Shown here: positions 1 to 9,037 of the stretch, one piece after another | Layout: every line of letters begins with the position of its first letter | Position numbering within the stretch: position 1 is the stretch's first letter | Source of the DNA: Jezberella montanilacus | GTDB lineage: Bacteria; Pseudomonadota; Gammaproteobacteria; Burkholderiales; Burkholderiaceae_B | Assembly (NCBI RefSeq): GCF_003003055.1 | Contig: NZ_PVTV01000018.1 | Span: 1-64,000 of the forward strand | Reading direction: 5' to 3' | Length of the DNA stretch: 64,000 bases | Notes under the pieces: generated by a model | What the model was told of the DNA's origin: nothing | Databases searched by the model: none | What the model saw: only the letters and a program-made list of their open reading frames with translations | Made by a program: the position numbers and the translations under genes

Positions 1-127
1 GCGTCTTAGCCTGTGGAGAGTTGGCGCAGTCAGGCCGCTCTGTGAAGCAGGAACCCACCGAAGCGACTCGCAAATCATCGCGTAGCGCCGTAGGAATCCC
101 CGTCCTTTAGGCCGGGGAGGATGTCAA
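1..127 (+). mobile_element. Right end of an IS200/IS605-type element
   Basis: The tnpB 3' end is followed by the right-end structure usual for this family: a 6-bp perfect stem (97-102 with 113-118, loop 103-112), then a GGAGG segment and TCAA at 124-127. TCAA is the right-end cleavage tetranucleotide known from IS605/IS608-type elements, so I place the boundary at 127/128. The left end is outside the window. The element stops 11 bp from the livF stop codon, so it lies in the 3' flank of the liv operon without breaking it. Confidence 0.75.
3..110 (+). CDS. tnpB: TnpB C-terminal end (partial, runs off left edge)
   Basis: Reading from base 3, an open frame gives 35 codons ending in TAG at 108-110. 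The peptide has the tail typical of IS200/IS605 (IS891/IS1341-type) TnpB proteins: an ACGE segment, then SVKQEP, and the ending VGIPVL. TnpB is an RNA-guided RuvC-type nuclease encoded by these transposons; its catalytic domain would lie to the left, outside the window. Nothing can be said about whether the gene is intact, or whether a TnpA transposase accompanies it. The assignment rests on recognising the C-terminal tail and on the matching right-end hairpin that follows. Confidence 0.85.
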   Translation, partial: VLACGELAQSGRSVKQEPTEATRKSSRSAVGIPVL

Positions 128-143
128 GCGTTCGATAGTTAAG
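60..143 (+). ncRNA. Candidate omega-RNA (reRNA) 3' part and guide
   Basis: In characterised TnpB systems the guide RNA is cut from the 3' end of the tnpB transcript: its scaffold overlaps the end of tnpB and the right end, and its guide is the host sequence just past the element. Here the scaffold would finish at TCAA (124-127), and a guide of about 16 nt would be 128-143, crossing into the livF stop codon at 139-141. The upstream limit of the RNA is not visible, and 60 is an arbitrary start. Seen: hairpin and boundary. Known from the family: guide position. Inferred: expression. Confidence 0.5.
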
Positions 144-861
144 CCGCTTCACCCAGGTAAGCCTCTTTCACTCTAGGATCATCGAGCATTTCGCTTGCGT
201 TGCCGTGCATCGTGATCAGGCCTGAATCCATCACATAAGCTCGATCGGCCGCTTGTAAGGCCAACCTTGCGTTCTGTTCGACCAGCAGCACTGTCACCCC
301 TTCTTTAGAAATCGTATTGACGACTTCGAAGATCTTCTGAACCATGATTGGTGATAGACCCATCGATGGCTCGTCAAGTAAAAGCAATCTAGGTTGGCTC
401 ATCAGTGCGCGCGCCATGGCGAGCATCTGTTGCTCACCGCCAGACATCGTGCCCGCGAGCTGATTCGCCCGTTCTTTGAGTCTGGGAAAGATACTGAACA
501 TCCGTTCAATATCGGTGGCAATCGTCGTCGTATCGGTGCGAATATAAGCGCCCATCTGCAGGTTTTCGACAATCGTCATACGCGTGAAGACACCGCGACC
601 TTCCGGCACCATGGCAAGCCCTTGTTTCAGTAGCTCATGGCTTGGCACGCCCTTGATGGATTTGCCGAGATACGTCACGTCACCGGCAACCCATCCCTGT
701 AACCCTGTGATCGCCTTCATAGTGGTGGTTTTGCCGGCACCGTTGGCACCGATCAGGGTCACGAGTTCGCCGTCGCGGATCTCAAGATTGATCCCTTTGA
801 TTGCGTGGATGCCGCCATATGCGACTTTCAGATCTTTAATTTCAAGCAGGATATCTTTCAT
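139..861 (-). CDS. livF: Branched-chain amino acid ABC transporter ATPase LivF
   Basis: One of two cytoplasmic ATPases that power import of leucine, isoleucine and valine or related amides through LivHM. At 240 residues it has the usual LivF length. Walker A GANGAGKT is at about 38-45, the signature SGGEQ at 140-144 and Walker B LLLLDEP at 159-165. It is the last gene of livKHMGF, 13 nt after livG. The IS200/IS605 right end begins 11 bp beyond its stop. Substrate preference cannot be read from the sequence, and LivF-type ATPases also serve urea and short-chain amide systems. Confidence 0.95.
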   Translation of the reverse strand: MKDILLEIKDLKVAYGGIHAIKGINLEIRDGELVTLIGANGAGKTTTMKAITGLQGWVAGDVTYLGKSIKGVPSHELLKQGLAMVPEGRGVFTRMTIVENLQMGAYIRTDTTTIATDIERMFSIFPRLKERANQLAGTMSGGEQQMLAMARALMSQPRLLLLDEPSMGLSPIMVQKIFEVVNTISKEGVTVLLVEQNARLALQAADRAYVMDSGLITMHGNASEMLDDPRVKEAYLGEAA

Positions 862-874
862 GATTTCGCCAACC

Positions 875-1681
875 TTAATGCGCAGGTGTGCCGAGGTATG
901 CCTCGACGACAGCCTTGTCTTTTTGAACGTCCTGAGGAAGCCCCTGAGCGATGACTTTGCCGTAATCCAGCACGGTTAAGCGGTTGCATAAACCCATGAC
1001 CAGTTTGACGTCATGTTCGATCAGCAAAATGGTGCGGCCATCTGTCCGGATTTTGTCGAGCAGCCCACGCAATTCAACTTTCTCGGTCGCATTCATGCCA
1101 GCGGCTGGTTCATCTAACGCCAGTAACTTGGGCTCAGTGGCCAACGCGCGGGCGATTTCGAGCCTGCGTTGATGTCCGTAGGATAAATTCCGTGCCGTGT
1201 GATGGGCGTGTTGGCTGATACCGACATACTCGAGCAGCTCGTGCGCCATATCTTCAATCTCTGCTTCTTCGCGTTTGATTGAAGCCGGTCTGAAGACCGC
1301 GCCAAATAAGCCTGCTTTCGTTCTGACATGCCGACCGACCATGACATTTTCAAGGGCGGTCATTTCGCCGAACAAACGAATGTTCTGGAAGGTGCGAGCA
1401 ATGCCAGCTTTTGCCACCTCGTGCACGGCGGTTGGTTGATACGTATTGCCGCCCAGTTTGAACTCACCTGAGTCCGGTGTGTAGAGCCCGGTAATGACGT
1501 TAAAAAAAGTTGTTTTACCAGCGCCGTTTGGACCAATCAATCCATAGATTTCACCGGGTTTGATTGCCAGGCCAACGTCTGACAAGGCCTGTAAACCACC
1601 AAAGCGTTTGTTGACGCCTTGCACAGAAAGAATCAATTCGCCTGTATCCGGCTGCGTGGTTGCTGTATTCATGTTGGTCAT
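875..1681 (-). CDS. livG: Branched-chain amino acid ABC transporter ATPase LivG
   Basis: Second ATPase of the HAAT-type importer. Walker A GPNGAGKT is at about 50-57, signature LSYGH at 166-170 and Walker B LLALDEP at 186-192. The C-terminal part has the extra segment normal for LivG (268 residues). The start ATG lies 1 nt after the livM stop, so translation is probably coupled; a second ATG three codons in (MNTATT) is an alternative start. It would pair with LivF as a heterodimer under LivHM. Confidence 0.95.
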   Translation of the reverse strand: MTNMNTATTQPDTGELILSVQGVNKRFGGLQALSDVGLAIKPGEIYGLIGPNGAGKTTFFNVITGLYTPDSGEFKLGGNTYQPTAVHEVAKAGIARTFQNIRLFGEMTALENVMVGRHVRTKAGLFGAVFRPASIKREEAEIEDMAHELLEYVGISQHAHHTARNLSYGHQRRLEIARALATEPKLLALDEPAAGMNATEKVELRGLLDKIRTDGRTILLIEHDVKLVMGLCNRLTVLDYGKVIAQGLPQDVQKDKAVVEAYLGTPAH

Positions 1682-1682
1682 C

Positions 1683-2813
1683 TCAAACCCCTCCGTCCAG
1701 GCGGCTGGTATGCCCGCGCACTCTGGTCACGGGGCGATCTTCACGCTTGGGAGCAGGCCATAAGCCAGCAGGTCGATAAAGCATGACCCCGACAAGTGCT
1801 AAGCCAAACAACAGTTGACGTAACACCTCGGCGTCAATGAGTACCTCGCCAAACATCATTTTTTGAACTGGGACTGCTAACTCACGCAACAGCTCTTGGA
1901 AGCCGACCAAGAGAATGCCGCCAAGAATCACGCCTGGGATGTGTCCCATGCCACCGAGCACCACAATCGCCAGAACATAAATGGACTCCCACAAGACGAA
2001 CGATTCAGGTGAAACGAAAGCTTGAAACGCACCGAACACCACACCCGATACGCCACCAAACGCAGCACCCATGCCAAACGCCATGAGTTTGACGTTGCGG
2101 GTATTGATACCCATGGCCTTAGCAGCGGTTTCATCTTCTCGGATCGCTACCCAGGCGCGGCCGATTCGCGAGTGTTGCAGACGCAGACTAAAAAAGATCA
2201 CCACCAGCGTTAACGCAACGATCAAGTAGTAGTACATCACGCCAGGCGATATTTTGATGCCGAATAAATTTTGCGCCTTAGAGAAATCAATACCAAAAAA
2301 CACGACCGGGTCAATGGCGTTAATCCCCTTAGGGCCATTGGTGATATTGATTGGACGGTCAAGATTGTTCATGAAGATTCGGATGATCTCTCCAAATCCC
2401 AGTGTGACAATCGCCAGGTAGTCGCCACGCAGCTTTAAGGTCGGGGCACCGAGCAGAACGCCAAACAAGGCGGCGATCGGTCCAGCGATCAATAAAATCC
2501 ACCAGAAACCGAGGTGCAAGCCGTGCGGGAACAAGCCAGCAATAAACTCGAACTGGGTTGACAGGTGAGGCGAGCTCAGCAGCGCCATCAAATAGGCACC
2601 CACTGCATAGAAGGCGATGTAGCCCAGATCGAGCAAACCAGCAAACCCGACGACAATATTGAGGCCAAGCGCCAGCATGATGTAGAGCAGGGCAAAATCC
2701 AGAATACGCACCCAGTAGTTGCCGCCTAGAGTCTGAGCCAGAACGGGTGCTACCAGGGTCAAAATCACCAGAGCAATGAGGGACGTGGTTTTGTTCATTT
2801 TAAAAGTAGACAT
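1683..2813 (-). CDS. livM: Branched-chain amino acid ABC transporter permease LivM
   Basis: Inner-membrane permease half of the Liv importer, about 376 residues, with many hydrophobic segments and the family stretch GLNIVVGFAGLLDLGY near the N terminus. I chose the ATG at 2813 (MSTFKMNK) because an AAGGGG ribosome-binding sequence precedes it and an earlier in-frame start would overlap livH. The C-terminal 20-25 residues are polar and basic and would be cytoplasmic. It lies between livH (13 nt upstream) and livG (1 nt downstream). Confidence 0.93.
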   Translation of the reverse strand: MSTFKMNKTTSLIALVILTLVAPVLAQTLGGNYWVRILDFALLYIMLALGLNIVVGFAGLLDLGYIAFYAVGAYLMALLSSPHLSTQFEFIAGLFPHGLHLGFWWILLIAGPIAALFGVLLGAPTLKLRGDYLAIVTLGFGEIIRIFMNNLDRPINITNGPKGINAIDPVVFFGIDFSKAQNLFGIKISPGVMYYYLIVALTLVVIFFSLRLQHSRIGRAWVAIREDETAAKAMGINTRNVKLMAFGMGAAFGGVSGVVFGAFQAFVSPESFVLWESIYVLAIVVLGGMGHIPGVILGGILLVGFQELLRELAVPVQKMMFGEVLIDAEVLRQLLFGLALVGVMLYRPAGLWPAPKREDRPVTRVRGHTSRLDGGV

Positions 2814-2826
2814 GATCACGGACCCC

Positions 2827-3762
2827 TTATGCTCGGTCGGCGACACGCTCGCCCATGATGCCGGACGGACGGAAGACCAAAACAATAATCAGCACGATGA
2901 AGGCAAACACATCTTGGTAATTCGAGCCAAAGATATCGTTTGTCAGATCACCGATATAGCCTGCACCTAAGGCTTCGATCAGGCCCAGCAGAATGCCACC
3001 GACCATGGCACCCGCCAAGTTACCAATGCCGCCAAGCACGGCAGCGGTAAACGCCTTGAGACCTGGAATGAATCCCATGTAGAAGTGAGCATTACCGTAG
3101 TTGGTGGCCATCATCACACCCGCGACGGCAGCTAAGGCAGCGCCGATCATAAACGTGGCAGAGATGACGAAGTTAGGGTTCACTCCCATCAGGCCAGCCA
3201 CCCGTGGGCTTTCAGCTGTTGCGCGCATCGCTCGCCCCAGTTTGGTCTTGTTAACGAGTAACAGCAGGCCCACCATCACGACTAAGGACATGATGATGAT
3301 CATGATCTCTTTGCCGGTAATCACGGCGCCAGTATCAAATATATCGATGGGCGATGAAGGCAGTAGTGTCGGAAAAATCATCGGATTGCGTGACCAGATA
3401 ATCATGGCGAGCGTTTGTAAAATGACCGAGACGCCGATAGCGGTGATCAGAGGAGCTAGCCGAGGCGCGTTACGTAGGGGGCGGTAAGCAATACGCTCGA
3501 TCCCGTAAGAGAGAGCCGCACAAACCGGCATAGCGATCAGCGTTGCAATGACTAAGGTCAACCATTGAGGTAGACCTGGCATGTAATGTTGCAGCATCAG
3601 GATTGACGACAAGGCGGTCAATGCACCGACCATTAAGACGTCACCGTGAGCAAAGTTAATGATGCCCAAAATCCCGTAGACCATGGTGTAGCCAAGCGCA
3701 ATCAGCGCATAGATGCTTCCTAGTACCAGGCCATTTACCAATTGCTGGATAAAGATATCCAT
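2827..3762 (-). CDS. livH: Branched-chain amino acid ABC transporter permease LivH
   Basis: Second membrane permease of the importer, about 311 residues, with the family opening QQLVNGLVLGSIYALIALG and the IINFAHGD segment. The start at 3762 (MDIFIQQ) has a good AGGAGA ribosome-binding site; a longer reading to 3825 begins inside the upstream hairpin region and is unlikely. It follows livK after a 130-nt gap that contains a strong hairpin, which may lower expression of livHMGF relative to the binding protein. Confidence 0.94.
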   Translation of the reverse strand: MDIFIQQLVNGLVLGSIYALIALGYTMVYGILGIINFAHGDVLMVGALTALSSILMLQHYMPGLPQWLTLVIATLIAMPVCAALSYGIERIAYRPLRNAPRLAPLITAIGVSVILQTLAMIIWSRNPMIFPTLLPSSPIDIFDTGAVITGKEIMIIIMSLVVMVGLLLLVNKTKLGRAMRATAESPRVAGLMGVNPNFVISATFMIGAALAAVAGVMMATNYGNAHFYMGFIPGLKAFTAAVLGGIGNLAGAMVGGILLGLIEALGAGYIGDLTNDIFGSNYQDVFAFIVLIIVLVFRPSGIMGERVADRA

Positions 3763-3806
3763 AATCTTGCTCTCCTGCGGCTGAGCCGAAAAAAATAGAC
3801 TCAGTG

Positions 3807-3842
3807 AAAAACAACGGCACCGCAAACTTTTCGCGGTGCCGT
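3807..3842 (-). terminator. Intercistronic hairpin between livK and livH
   Basis: A perfect 10-bp inverted repeat (3814-3823 with 3833-3842, 9-nt loop) lies 51 nt past the livK stop. On the transcribed strand it is followed by GTTTTTC, so it resembles an intrinsic terminator with an imperfect U tract. Partial termination or 3'-end protection after a binding-protein gene is a known way to make more binding protein than membrane components. Efficiency cannot be judged from sequence. Confidence 0.65.
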
Positions 3843-3892
3843 ACGTTTAGTGCTTGTTAATCGTAATGACCAATGCGGTTAAGCGGGGTCAA

Positions 3893-5038
3893 TTACATCT
3901 TCATGACGTCAAGCACTTCTTTCTTCTTGTTGCCGAACTGATACAGGGTGATAACGCCTTGCTTCATGTCGCCCTTTGAATCAAACGCGATGTTGCCGAT
4001 CAAACCGTCATAGTTTGTTGCGGGCATTGCAGCCAGGATTGCATCGGCTTTGGTCGATTTTGCACGCTTCATTGCATCGACAATCACGTAGACCGCGTCA
4101 TAAGTGAAGGGGGCATAGACTTGAATCGGTGCTTTGAAGCGAGCTTCGTATCTCTTGGCAAAGTCTGCGCCTTTGGGCATGTTAGCCAAGGCCATACCAG
4201 CTTCTGAGCAAACGATGTTCTTCACAGCATCACCAGCCAATTCGATCACTTTGTCAGTGCAAGCGCCGTCGCCCTGAACGACCTTGGCCTGAATGCCGAG
4301 CTCAGACGCCTGTTTGGTCAAAGGACCGCCCGTTGCATCCATACCGCCGTACATGATGACGTCAGGTTTTTTACCTTTGACTTTAGTCAAGATGGCTTTG
4401 AAGTCAGTCGCTTTGTCGTTGGTGGCTTCGCGAGCAACAATTGTTGCTCCATCTGCTTTCGCTTTCTTTTCGAATTCGTCAGCTAAACCCTTGCCGTAAG
4501 CCGTTGCATCGTCAATGATGGCGATGTTTTTAGCTTTCAGTGTTTTGGTTGAGTAGGTTGCCAGTGCTGGGCCCTGTTGTGCATCCGTTGCAACGACGCG
4601 ATACGTCGATTTGAAACCTTGCAGCGTGTACTGGGGATTGGTTGACGAAGGCGAGATTTCTACAATGCCTGCGTCGTTATAAATTTTTGAAGCTGGGATG
4701 GATACGCCTGAGTTCAGATGACCGACAACGCCGACAACTTTGGCATCAACCAGTTTCTGTGCAACAGCAGTGCCTGTCTTTGGATCGCCAGCGTCATCCT
4801 CTGTGACCAGTTCGAGGGTAACTTTTTTGCCGTCAATCATCAGGCCAGCTGCGTTGATTTCTTCAACAGCTAAACGAGCGCCGTTTTCGTTATCTTTGCC
4901 TAGGTGGGCAATCGCGCCGGTCAAAGGACCCACGTGACCGATTTTCACAACTTCTTGTGCGTTGACGTTTGCGCCAGCGGACATTAGGGCAATCGCCGCA
5001 GCGACTGGTAGCAACTTAACAAATTTGTTCAGTTTCAT
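3893..5038 (-). CDS. livK: Branched-chain amino acid ABC transporter periplasmic binding protein
   Basis: Periplasmic type I solute-binding protein of 381 residues. A signal peptide is visible (basic MKLNK, hydrophobic core, likely cleavage after ANVNA near residue 27). The mature N terminus carries VKIGHVGPLTGAIAHLGKD, typical of LivK/LivJ. It opens the liv operon; the 177-nt region upstream separates it from the hslU stop and should contain its promoter. Ligand cannot be assigned from sequence; Leu/Ile/Val is the default for the family, but related proteins bind amides or aromatic acids. Confidence 0.9.
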   Translation of the reverse strand: MKLNKFVKLLPVAAAIALMSAGANVNAQEVVKIGHVGPLTGAIAHLGKDNENGARLAVEEINAAGLMIDGKKVTLELVTEDDAGDPKTGTAVAQKLVDAKVVGVVGHLNSGVSIPASKIYNDAGIVEISPSSTNPQYTLQGFKSTYRVVATDAQQGPALATYSTKTLKAKNIAIIDDATAYGKGLADEFEKKAKADGATIVAREATNDKATDFKAILTKVKGKKPDVIMYGGMDATGGPLTKQASELGIQAKVVQGDGACTDKVIELAGDAVKNIVCSEAGMALANMPKGADFAKRYEARFKAPIQVYAPFTYDAVYVIVDAMKRAKSTKADAILAAMPATNYDGLIGNIAFDSKGDMKQGVITLYQFGNKKKEVLDVMKM

Positions 5039-5215
5039 AGAGATCTCCGATTAAGACTTGTGCGATTACACGCCGAGTAATAATACGCTTAATCTTCGGA
5101 AAATACACTAAGGAAAAACAGGGATAACCCTAGAAACTGTTGTGGTGCATAGCTTTCCAGCCAGTGCCGCATTATGGTGCGCAATCTTGTCGTAAAGATC
5201 GAATCCTGCATCGGG

Positions 5216-6547
5216 TTAGAGCACAAACCTCGCAAGGTCCTGGCTGGAAGCGACCTCTTCGAGCTGCTGGTTCACATAGGCGGTATCGATTTTGATCGTT
5301 TGCCCGGCATGCGCCGTTGCATTGAAGGATATCTCATCCAGCAGTTTCTCCATCACCGTATAGAGTCGTCGTGCGCCAATGTTCTCGGTCGTCTCGTTGA
5401 CGTCGAAAGCAAGCTCGGCCAGGCGGGCCACGCCATCTTCGCAGAAATCGAGATGGATATCTTCGGTTGCAAGCAAGGCGCTGTATTGCTTGGTGAGTGA
5501 GGCGTCAGTATCACCCAGTATTTGTATGAAGTCTTTGGCTGTTAATGAGTCGAGTTCGACTCGAATCGGAAACCGGCCTTGCAATTCGGGAATCAAGTCA
5601 GAAGGTCGAGCGAGATGAAACGCACCAGAGGCAATAAACAGAATGTGATCGGTCTTTACCATTCCATATTTAGTGGAGACGGTTGTACCTTCGACCAGGG
5701 GAAGTAAATCACGCTGAACCCCTTGTCGTGAGACTTCGGCACCACCACTCTCTTGTCTGGCTGCGATTTTGTCGATCTCATCCAGAAAAACAATGCCATG
5801 CTGCTCAACGCGTGTGATCGCCTCAGTTTTGATATCTTCGTCGTTAACACGCTTGCCCGCCTCCTCGTCAATCAAGAGCTTGAAGGCTTCTTTAACCGTC
5901 ATTTTGCGGGTTTTGGTTTTTTCTTTGTTGAGCCCTGCGAACATGCCTTTTAGTTGCTCAGTCATGTCTTCCATGCCAGGCGGCCCCATGACGTCAAGCT
6001 GAGGCAGTGGCGTTGCAACCTCAATATCAATCTCGGTCTGGTCAAGCGTGCCCTCGCGCAGACGTTTGCGAAAGGTCTGACGGGTTGCGGTTTCTTCTCG
6101 AAGCGGCGAACCATCGGCAGCCCGTGGCGGGGCGATCAGGACGTCAAGTATGCGATCTTCTGCTGCATCTTCAGCCTGTACACGAACGCGCTTCATCTGT
6201 TGTTGCCGACTTTGTTTGACGGCGATTTCAGCTAAGTCGCGGATGATCGTCTCTACATCGCGGCCAACATAGCCAACTTCAGTGAACTTGGTCGCTTCGA
6301 TTTTGATGAACGGAGCGTCGGCGAGTTTGGCTAACCGTCTGGCAATCTCAGTCTTGCCAACACCCGTTGGTCCTATCATGAGAATGTTTTTAGGATGAAT
6401 CTCATGACGCAGTGGCTCGGCAACCTGCTGGCGACGCCAACGATTGCGCAAGGCAACTGCGACTGCTTTTTTTGCTTTGTTTTGACCGACAATATATTTG
6501 TCGAGCTCGCCGACGATTTCGGCTGGTGTCATGGTTGAGGCAGACAT
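5216..6547 (-). CDS. hslU: HslU, ATPase subunit of the HslVU protease
   Basis: AAA+ unfoldase that feeds substrates to the HslV peptidase in the cytoplasm. At 443 residues it has family length. Walker A GPTGVGKT is at about 59-66, the pore-loop motif GYVG at 92-95, Walker B FLDEIDKI in the middle, and the C terminus LARFVL is of the kind that docks into HslV. It starts 4 nt after hslV, so the two are co-transcribed. The family is usually heat-shock induced; I could not identify a convincing sigma-32 promoter upstream of hslV. Confidence 0.97.
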   Translation of the reverse strand: MSASTMTPAEIVGELDKYIVGQNKAKKAVAVALRNRWRRQQVAEPLRHEIHPKNILMIGPTGVGKTEIARRLAKLADAPFIKIEATKFTEVGYVGRDVETIIRDLAEIAVKQSRQQQMKRVRVQAEDAAEDRILDVLIAPPRAADGSPLREETATRQTFRKRLREGTLDQTEIDIEVATPLPQLDVMGPPGMEDMTEQLKGMFAGLNKEKTKTRKMTVKEAFKLLIDEEAGKRVNDEDIKTEAITRVEQHGIVFLDEIDKIAARQESGGAEVSRQGVQRDLLPLVEGTTVSTKYGMVKTDHILFIASGAFHLARPSDLIPELQGRFPIRVELDSLTAKDFIQILGDTDASLTKQYSALLATEDIHLDFCEDGVARLAELAFDVNETTENIGARRLYTVMEKLLDEISFNATAHAGQTIKIDTAYVNQQLEEVASSQDLARFVL

Positions 6548-6551
6548 AGGC

Positions 6552-7088
6552 TTAACTTAAAACTTCGATGAGGTGGTTTTGATTGGTATAGATGCAGAGA
6601 TCGCCAGCGATCTCAAGCGACTGTTTGACGATGGTTTCAGGGCTTAGGTCAGTGTTGCGCAGTAAAGCGAGCGCTGCGGATTGAGCGTACGCACCACCCG
6701 AACCGATTGCGGCGATGCCGTTTTCGGGTTCGAGTACGTCGCCATTGCCAGTTAGGACTAAGGTGTGATCGCGATCGGCAACGATTAACATCGCTTCAAG
6801 CCTTCGCAAGATACGATCGGTGCGCCAGTCGCGCGTTAATTCAACCGCCGATCGCATCAAATTGCCCTGGTGTTTTTCTAATTTGGCTTCGAACCTTTCT
6901 TGCAAGGTAAACGCGTCGGCGGTTGCGCCAGCAAAACCAGCCAAAATCTTGTCGTGATAAAGCCGTCGAATCTTGCGTGCGGTACCCTTAATAACGATGT
7001 TGCCTAGCGTCACTTGGCCGTCGCCACCTAAGGCAACTTGGTTGCCACGACGAACTGAGACGATGGTCGTGCCGTGAAATTGTTCCAT
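6552..7088 (-). CDS. hslV: HslV, peptidase subunit of the HslVU protease
   Basis: Proteasome-beta-like N-terminal threonine peptidase, 178 residues. The propeptide MEQFHG is removed so that Thr7 of TTIVSVRR becomes the catalytic nucleophile; the GGDGQVTLG stretch follows. The start at 7088 fits the conserved short propeptide, although the ribosome-binding site is poor (TTTTGACA before ATG). It precedes hslU by 4 nt. The dksA terminator lies in the 165-nt gap upstream, so hslVU should have its own promoter there. Confidence 0.97.
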   Translation of the reverse strand: MEQFHGTTIVSVRRGNQVALGGDGQVTLGNIVIKGTARKIRRLYHDKILAGFAGATADAFTLQERFEAKLEKHQGNLMRSAVELTRDWRTDRILRRLEAMLIVADRDHTLVLTGNGDVLEPENGIAAIGSGGAYAQSAALALLRNTDLSPETIVKQSLEIAGDLCIYTNQNHLIEVLS

Positions 7089-7148
7089 GTGTCAAAACTA
7101 AAAAAATGAGTTTGATTGCGTTAATACGCGGATTTGGACTTAAGAATC

Positions 7149-7184
7149 AAAAAAGGGCACAGCGCCTTGATCAGGTATGTGCCC
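7149..7184 (-). terminator. Intrinsic terminator after dksA
   Basis: On the minus strand GGGCAC (7184-7179) pairs with GTGCCC (7160-7155) and is followed at once by six T residues (7154-7149). It lies about 70 nt past the dksA stop and before hslV, consistent with separate transcription units. Confidence 0.75.
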
Positions 7185-7253
7185 CATGGTGACTCTCGAT
7201 CAAGCAGTTTGAGATGGGTGGTTTGGTTTGCCACCGCATCCCGGTTAAGGATC

Positions 7254-7718
7254 TTAGTCCCCAAACATCTTTTGACGCATCTCGCGACGCTCTTGTGCCT
7301 CAAGAGACAAAGTCGCTGTCGGGCGTGCGAGCAAGCGAGGTATCCCGATTGGCTCACCGGTTTCTTCGCACCAACCGTAGTCGCCGCTATCGATCCGTGT
7401 AATCGACTGCTGGACTTTTTTCAACAGCTTACGTTCGCGATCCCGAGTGCGCAACTCAAGCGCGTGCTCTTCTTCGATTGTCGCGCGGTCAGCTGGGTCA
7501 GGCACAAACTGGGTCTCGCGCAGGTGCTCAGTCGTTGTCCCTGCGTTACTGAGAATATCTCGTTCGATCTGTCTGAGCCTGTCTCTGAAAAAGCCGAGCT
7601 GACGCTCGTTCATATAGTCAGATTCTGGCATCTTTAGCAACTCGTCTTCGGTAGGCAGGTTGTTCTCCGACAGATCGCCTGTCGTTTCGGGTTTCTTCTT
7701 TGCTGCCTTGGTAGCCAT
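7254..7718 (-). CDS. dksA: RNA polymerase-binding transcription factor DksA (single-cysteine type)
   Basis: Secondary-channel regulator that works with ppGpp to adjust transcription initiation. From the ATG at 7718 (GGAG ribosome-binding site) it is 154 residues; a TTG lies directly before. The coiled-coil tip motif DxxDxA is present (Asp74, Asp77, Ala79), and the C-terminal ARPTATL segment is conserved. The zinc-finger region has only Cys117; the other three expected positions are Thr, Ser and Ala. Reduced-cysteine DksA proteins are known in other proteobacteria, so this is probably a functional lineage variant. Confidence 0.95.
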   Translation of the reverse strand: MATKAAKKKPETTGDLSENNLPTEDELLKMPESDYMNERQLGFFRDRLRQIERDILSNAGTTTEHLRETQFVPDPADRATIEEEHALELRTRDRERKLLKKVQQSITRIDSGDYGWCEETGEPIGIPRLLARPTATLSLEAQERREMRQKMFGD

Positions 7719-7763
7719 CAAAACACTCCGTTAATTATTAACTGCAGCACCTTGGTGCCAGAT

Positions 7764-8912
7764 TTACTTCACCAGACACTGCTCGAGACCTTTGGTAAAA
7801 ATCTCTTTGGGCAGTTTACGTCCGATGAAGACCATTTTTGTGGTTTTCTTTTCGTTTGCCAGCCAAGGTTTGCCTGGCTCAGCACCCATCATCATGTGAA
7901 CCCCCTGGAACAGCATGCGACGGTTGATTCCTTTCATGTACAAGATGCCCTTGTAACGCAAAAGATCAGGACCATAAACCTGCACCACGCCACCTAAAAA
8001 CTCTTCAAGACGCTCAGGGTTAAAGGCTTTGTCTGATTTGAATACAAAGGCACTGATTTCGTCGTTGTGCGCAGGCGCGTGATTGTGATGGTGATGATCA
8101 TGGGTCGGATCATCGCAATGCTCATCATGAGCGTGGTCATGACCGTGCGCGTGAGCATGATCGTGATCATGGTCGCAATCTGGTCCGTGAACGTGGTCGG
8201 GGTGATCATGATCGTGAGCGGCATCGGGGTGCTCGTCAGCAAGAAACTGAGGATCGATGTCCAGAATGGCGTTCAGATTAAAGCCACTGATATCAATGAT
8301 CTGTTTGAGATCCGTCTCGCCAAAATTAACTGGCTCCATTGAGGCGCGCGGGTTGATTTTAACGAGCCGGCGACGCAAAGCTTGATATTCGGCGTCGCTC
8401 ACGAGATCTTTTTTCGAGATCAGGATGCGGTCTGCAAAGCCGACTTGTTTTTGCGCTTCTTCTTGTTGGTCGAGGGTCTCCATGCCGTGTTTCGCGTCGA
8501 CGATCGTTACAACAGCGTCAAGACGGTAGTACTCGGCAATATCGTCGTCCATAAAGAACGTCTGGCAGACGGGGCCTGGGTTGGCCATGCCAGTTGTCTC
8601 AATAATCACACGCTCGAAATTCAGTTCGCCTGCTTGACGACGAACGCGCAAATCATTCAGTGTGCGCATCAGATCGCCGCGAACGGTGCAACAGATGCAA
8701 CCGTTCGAGAGTTCGATGATCTCTTCATCAGAGTCTTGCACGAGTAGGTCGTTATCAATGCTTTCAGGCCCGAATTCGTTTTCAATCACAGCAATACGCT
8801 TGCCGTGGTATTCCGTCAGGATCCGCTTGAGCAGGGTCGTTTTGCCCGCACCAAGAAAGCCGGTGAGGATCGTGACAGGAACCATTTTTTCAATATCAGC
8901 TGGTGAATTCAT
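7764..8912 (-). CDS. COG0523 (CobW/G3E family) GTPase with His-rich region
   Basis: P-loop GTPase of the metallochaperone group, 382 residues. The P-loop GFLGAGKT is at 18-25, the metal-binding CxCC motif (GCICC) at 71-75, and SKKD at 167-170 in place of NKxD. Residues 228-282 hold about 22 histidines alternating with Asp and Ala, a likely metal-holding arm, and the C-terminal CobW_C domain follows. Such proteins deliver zinc, or sometimes cobalt or iron, often under Zur control. The position beside dksA is notable because zinc-independent DksA forms are linked to zinc limitation in other bacteria. Metal specificity is not visible. Confidence 0.88.
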   Translation of the reverse strand: MNSPADIEKMVPVTILTGFLGAGKTTLLKRILTEYHGKRIAVIENEFGPESIDNDLLVQDSDEEIIELSNGCICCTVRGDLMRTLNDLRVRRQAGELNFERVIIETTGMANPGPVCQTFFMDDDIAEYYRLDAVVTIVDAKHGMETLDQQEEAQKQVGFADRILISKKDLVSDAEYQALRRRLVKINPRASMEPVNFGETDLKQIIDISGFNLNAILDIDPQFLADEHPDAAHDHDHPDHVHGPDCDHDHDHAHAHGHDHAHDEHCDDPTHDHHHHNHAPAHNDEISAFVFKSDKAFNPERLEEFLGGVVQVYGPDLLRYKGILYMKGINRRMLFQGVHMMMGAEPGKPWLANEKKTTKMVFIGRKLPKEIFTKGLEQCLVK

Positions 8913-9037
8913 TCGGCAAAGCCTTTCAAGTAACGCCGGATTACAGCACAGTGGATTGTTACCGGCAAATACAAATAACCAAGGGTTTAGCCTAGGTTTG
9001 CAAATAAGCTAAGAGTTATAACCAAAATTGACTAAAA

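Noticed and set aside
5039-5215. Possible sigma-54 promoter for livK
   Set aside because: A GG...GC pair is visible but its spacing is 12 rather than 10 nt, so it does not fit the -24/-12 consensus.
8055-8230. CRISPR-like periodic repeats
   Set aside because: The periodicity is coding (His/Asp/Ala dipeptides), without repeat-spacer organisation.
7994-8342. Met/Ile/Thr-rich frames on both strands over the COG0523 His-rich region
   Set aside because: They come from reading the alternating His/Asp codons in other frames and have no family features.
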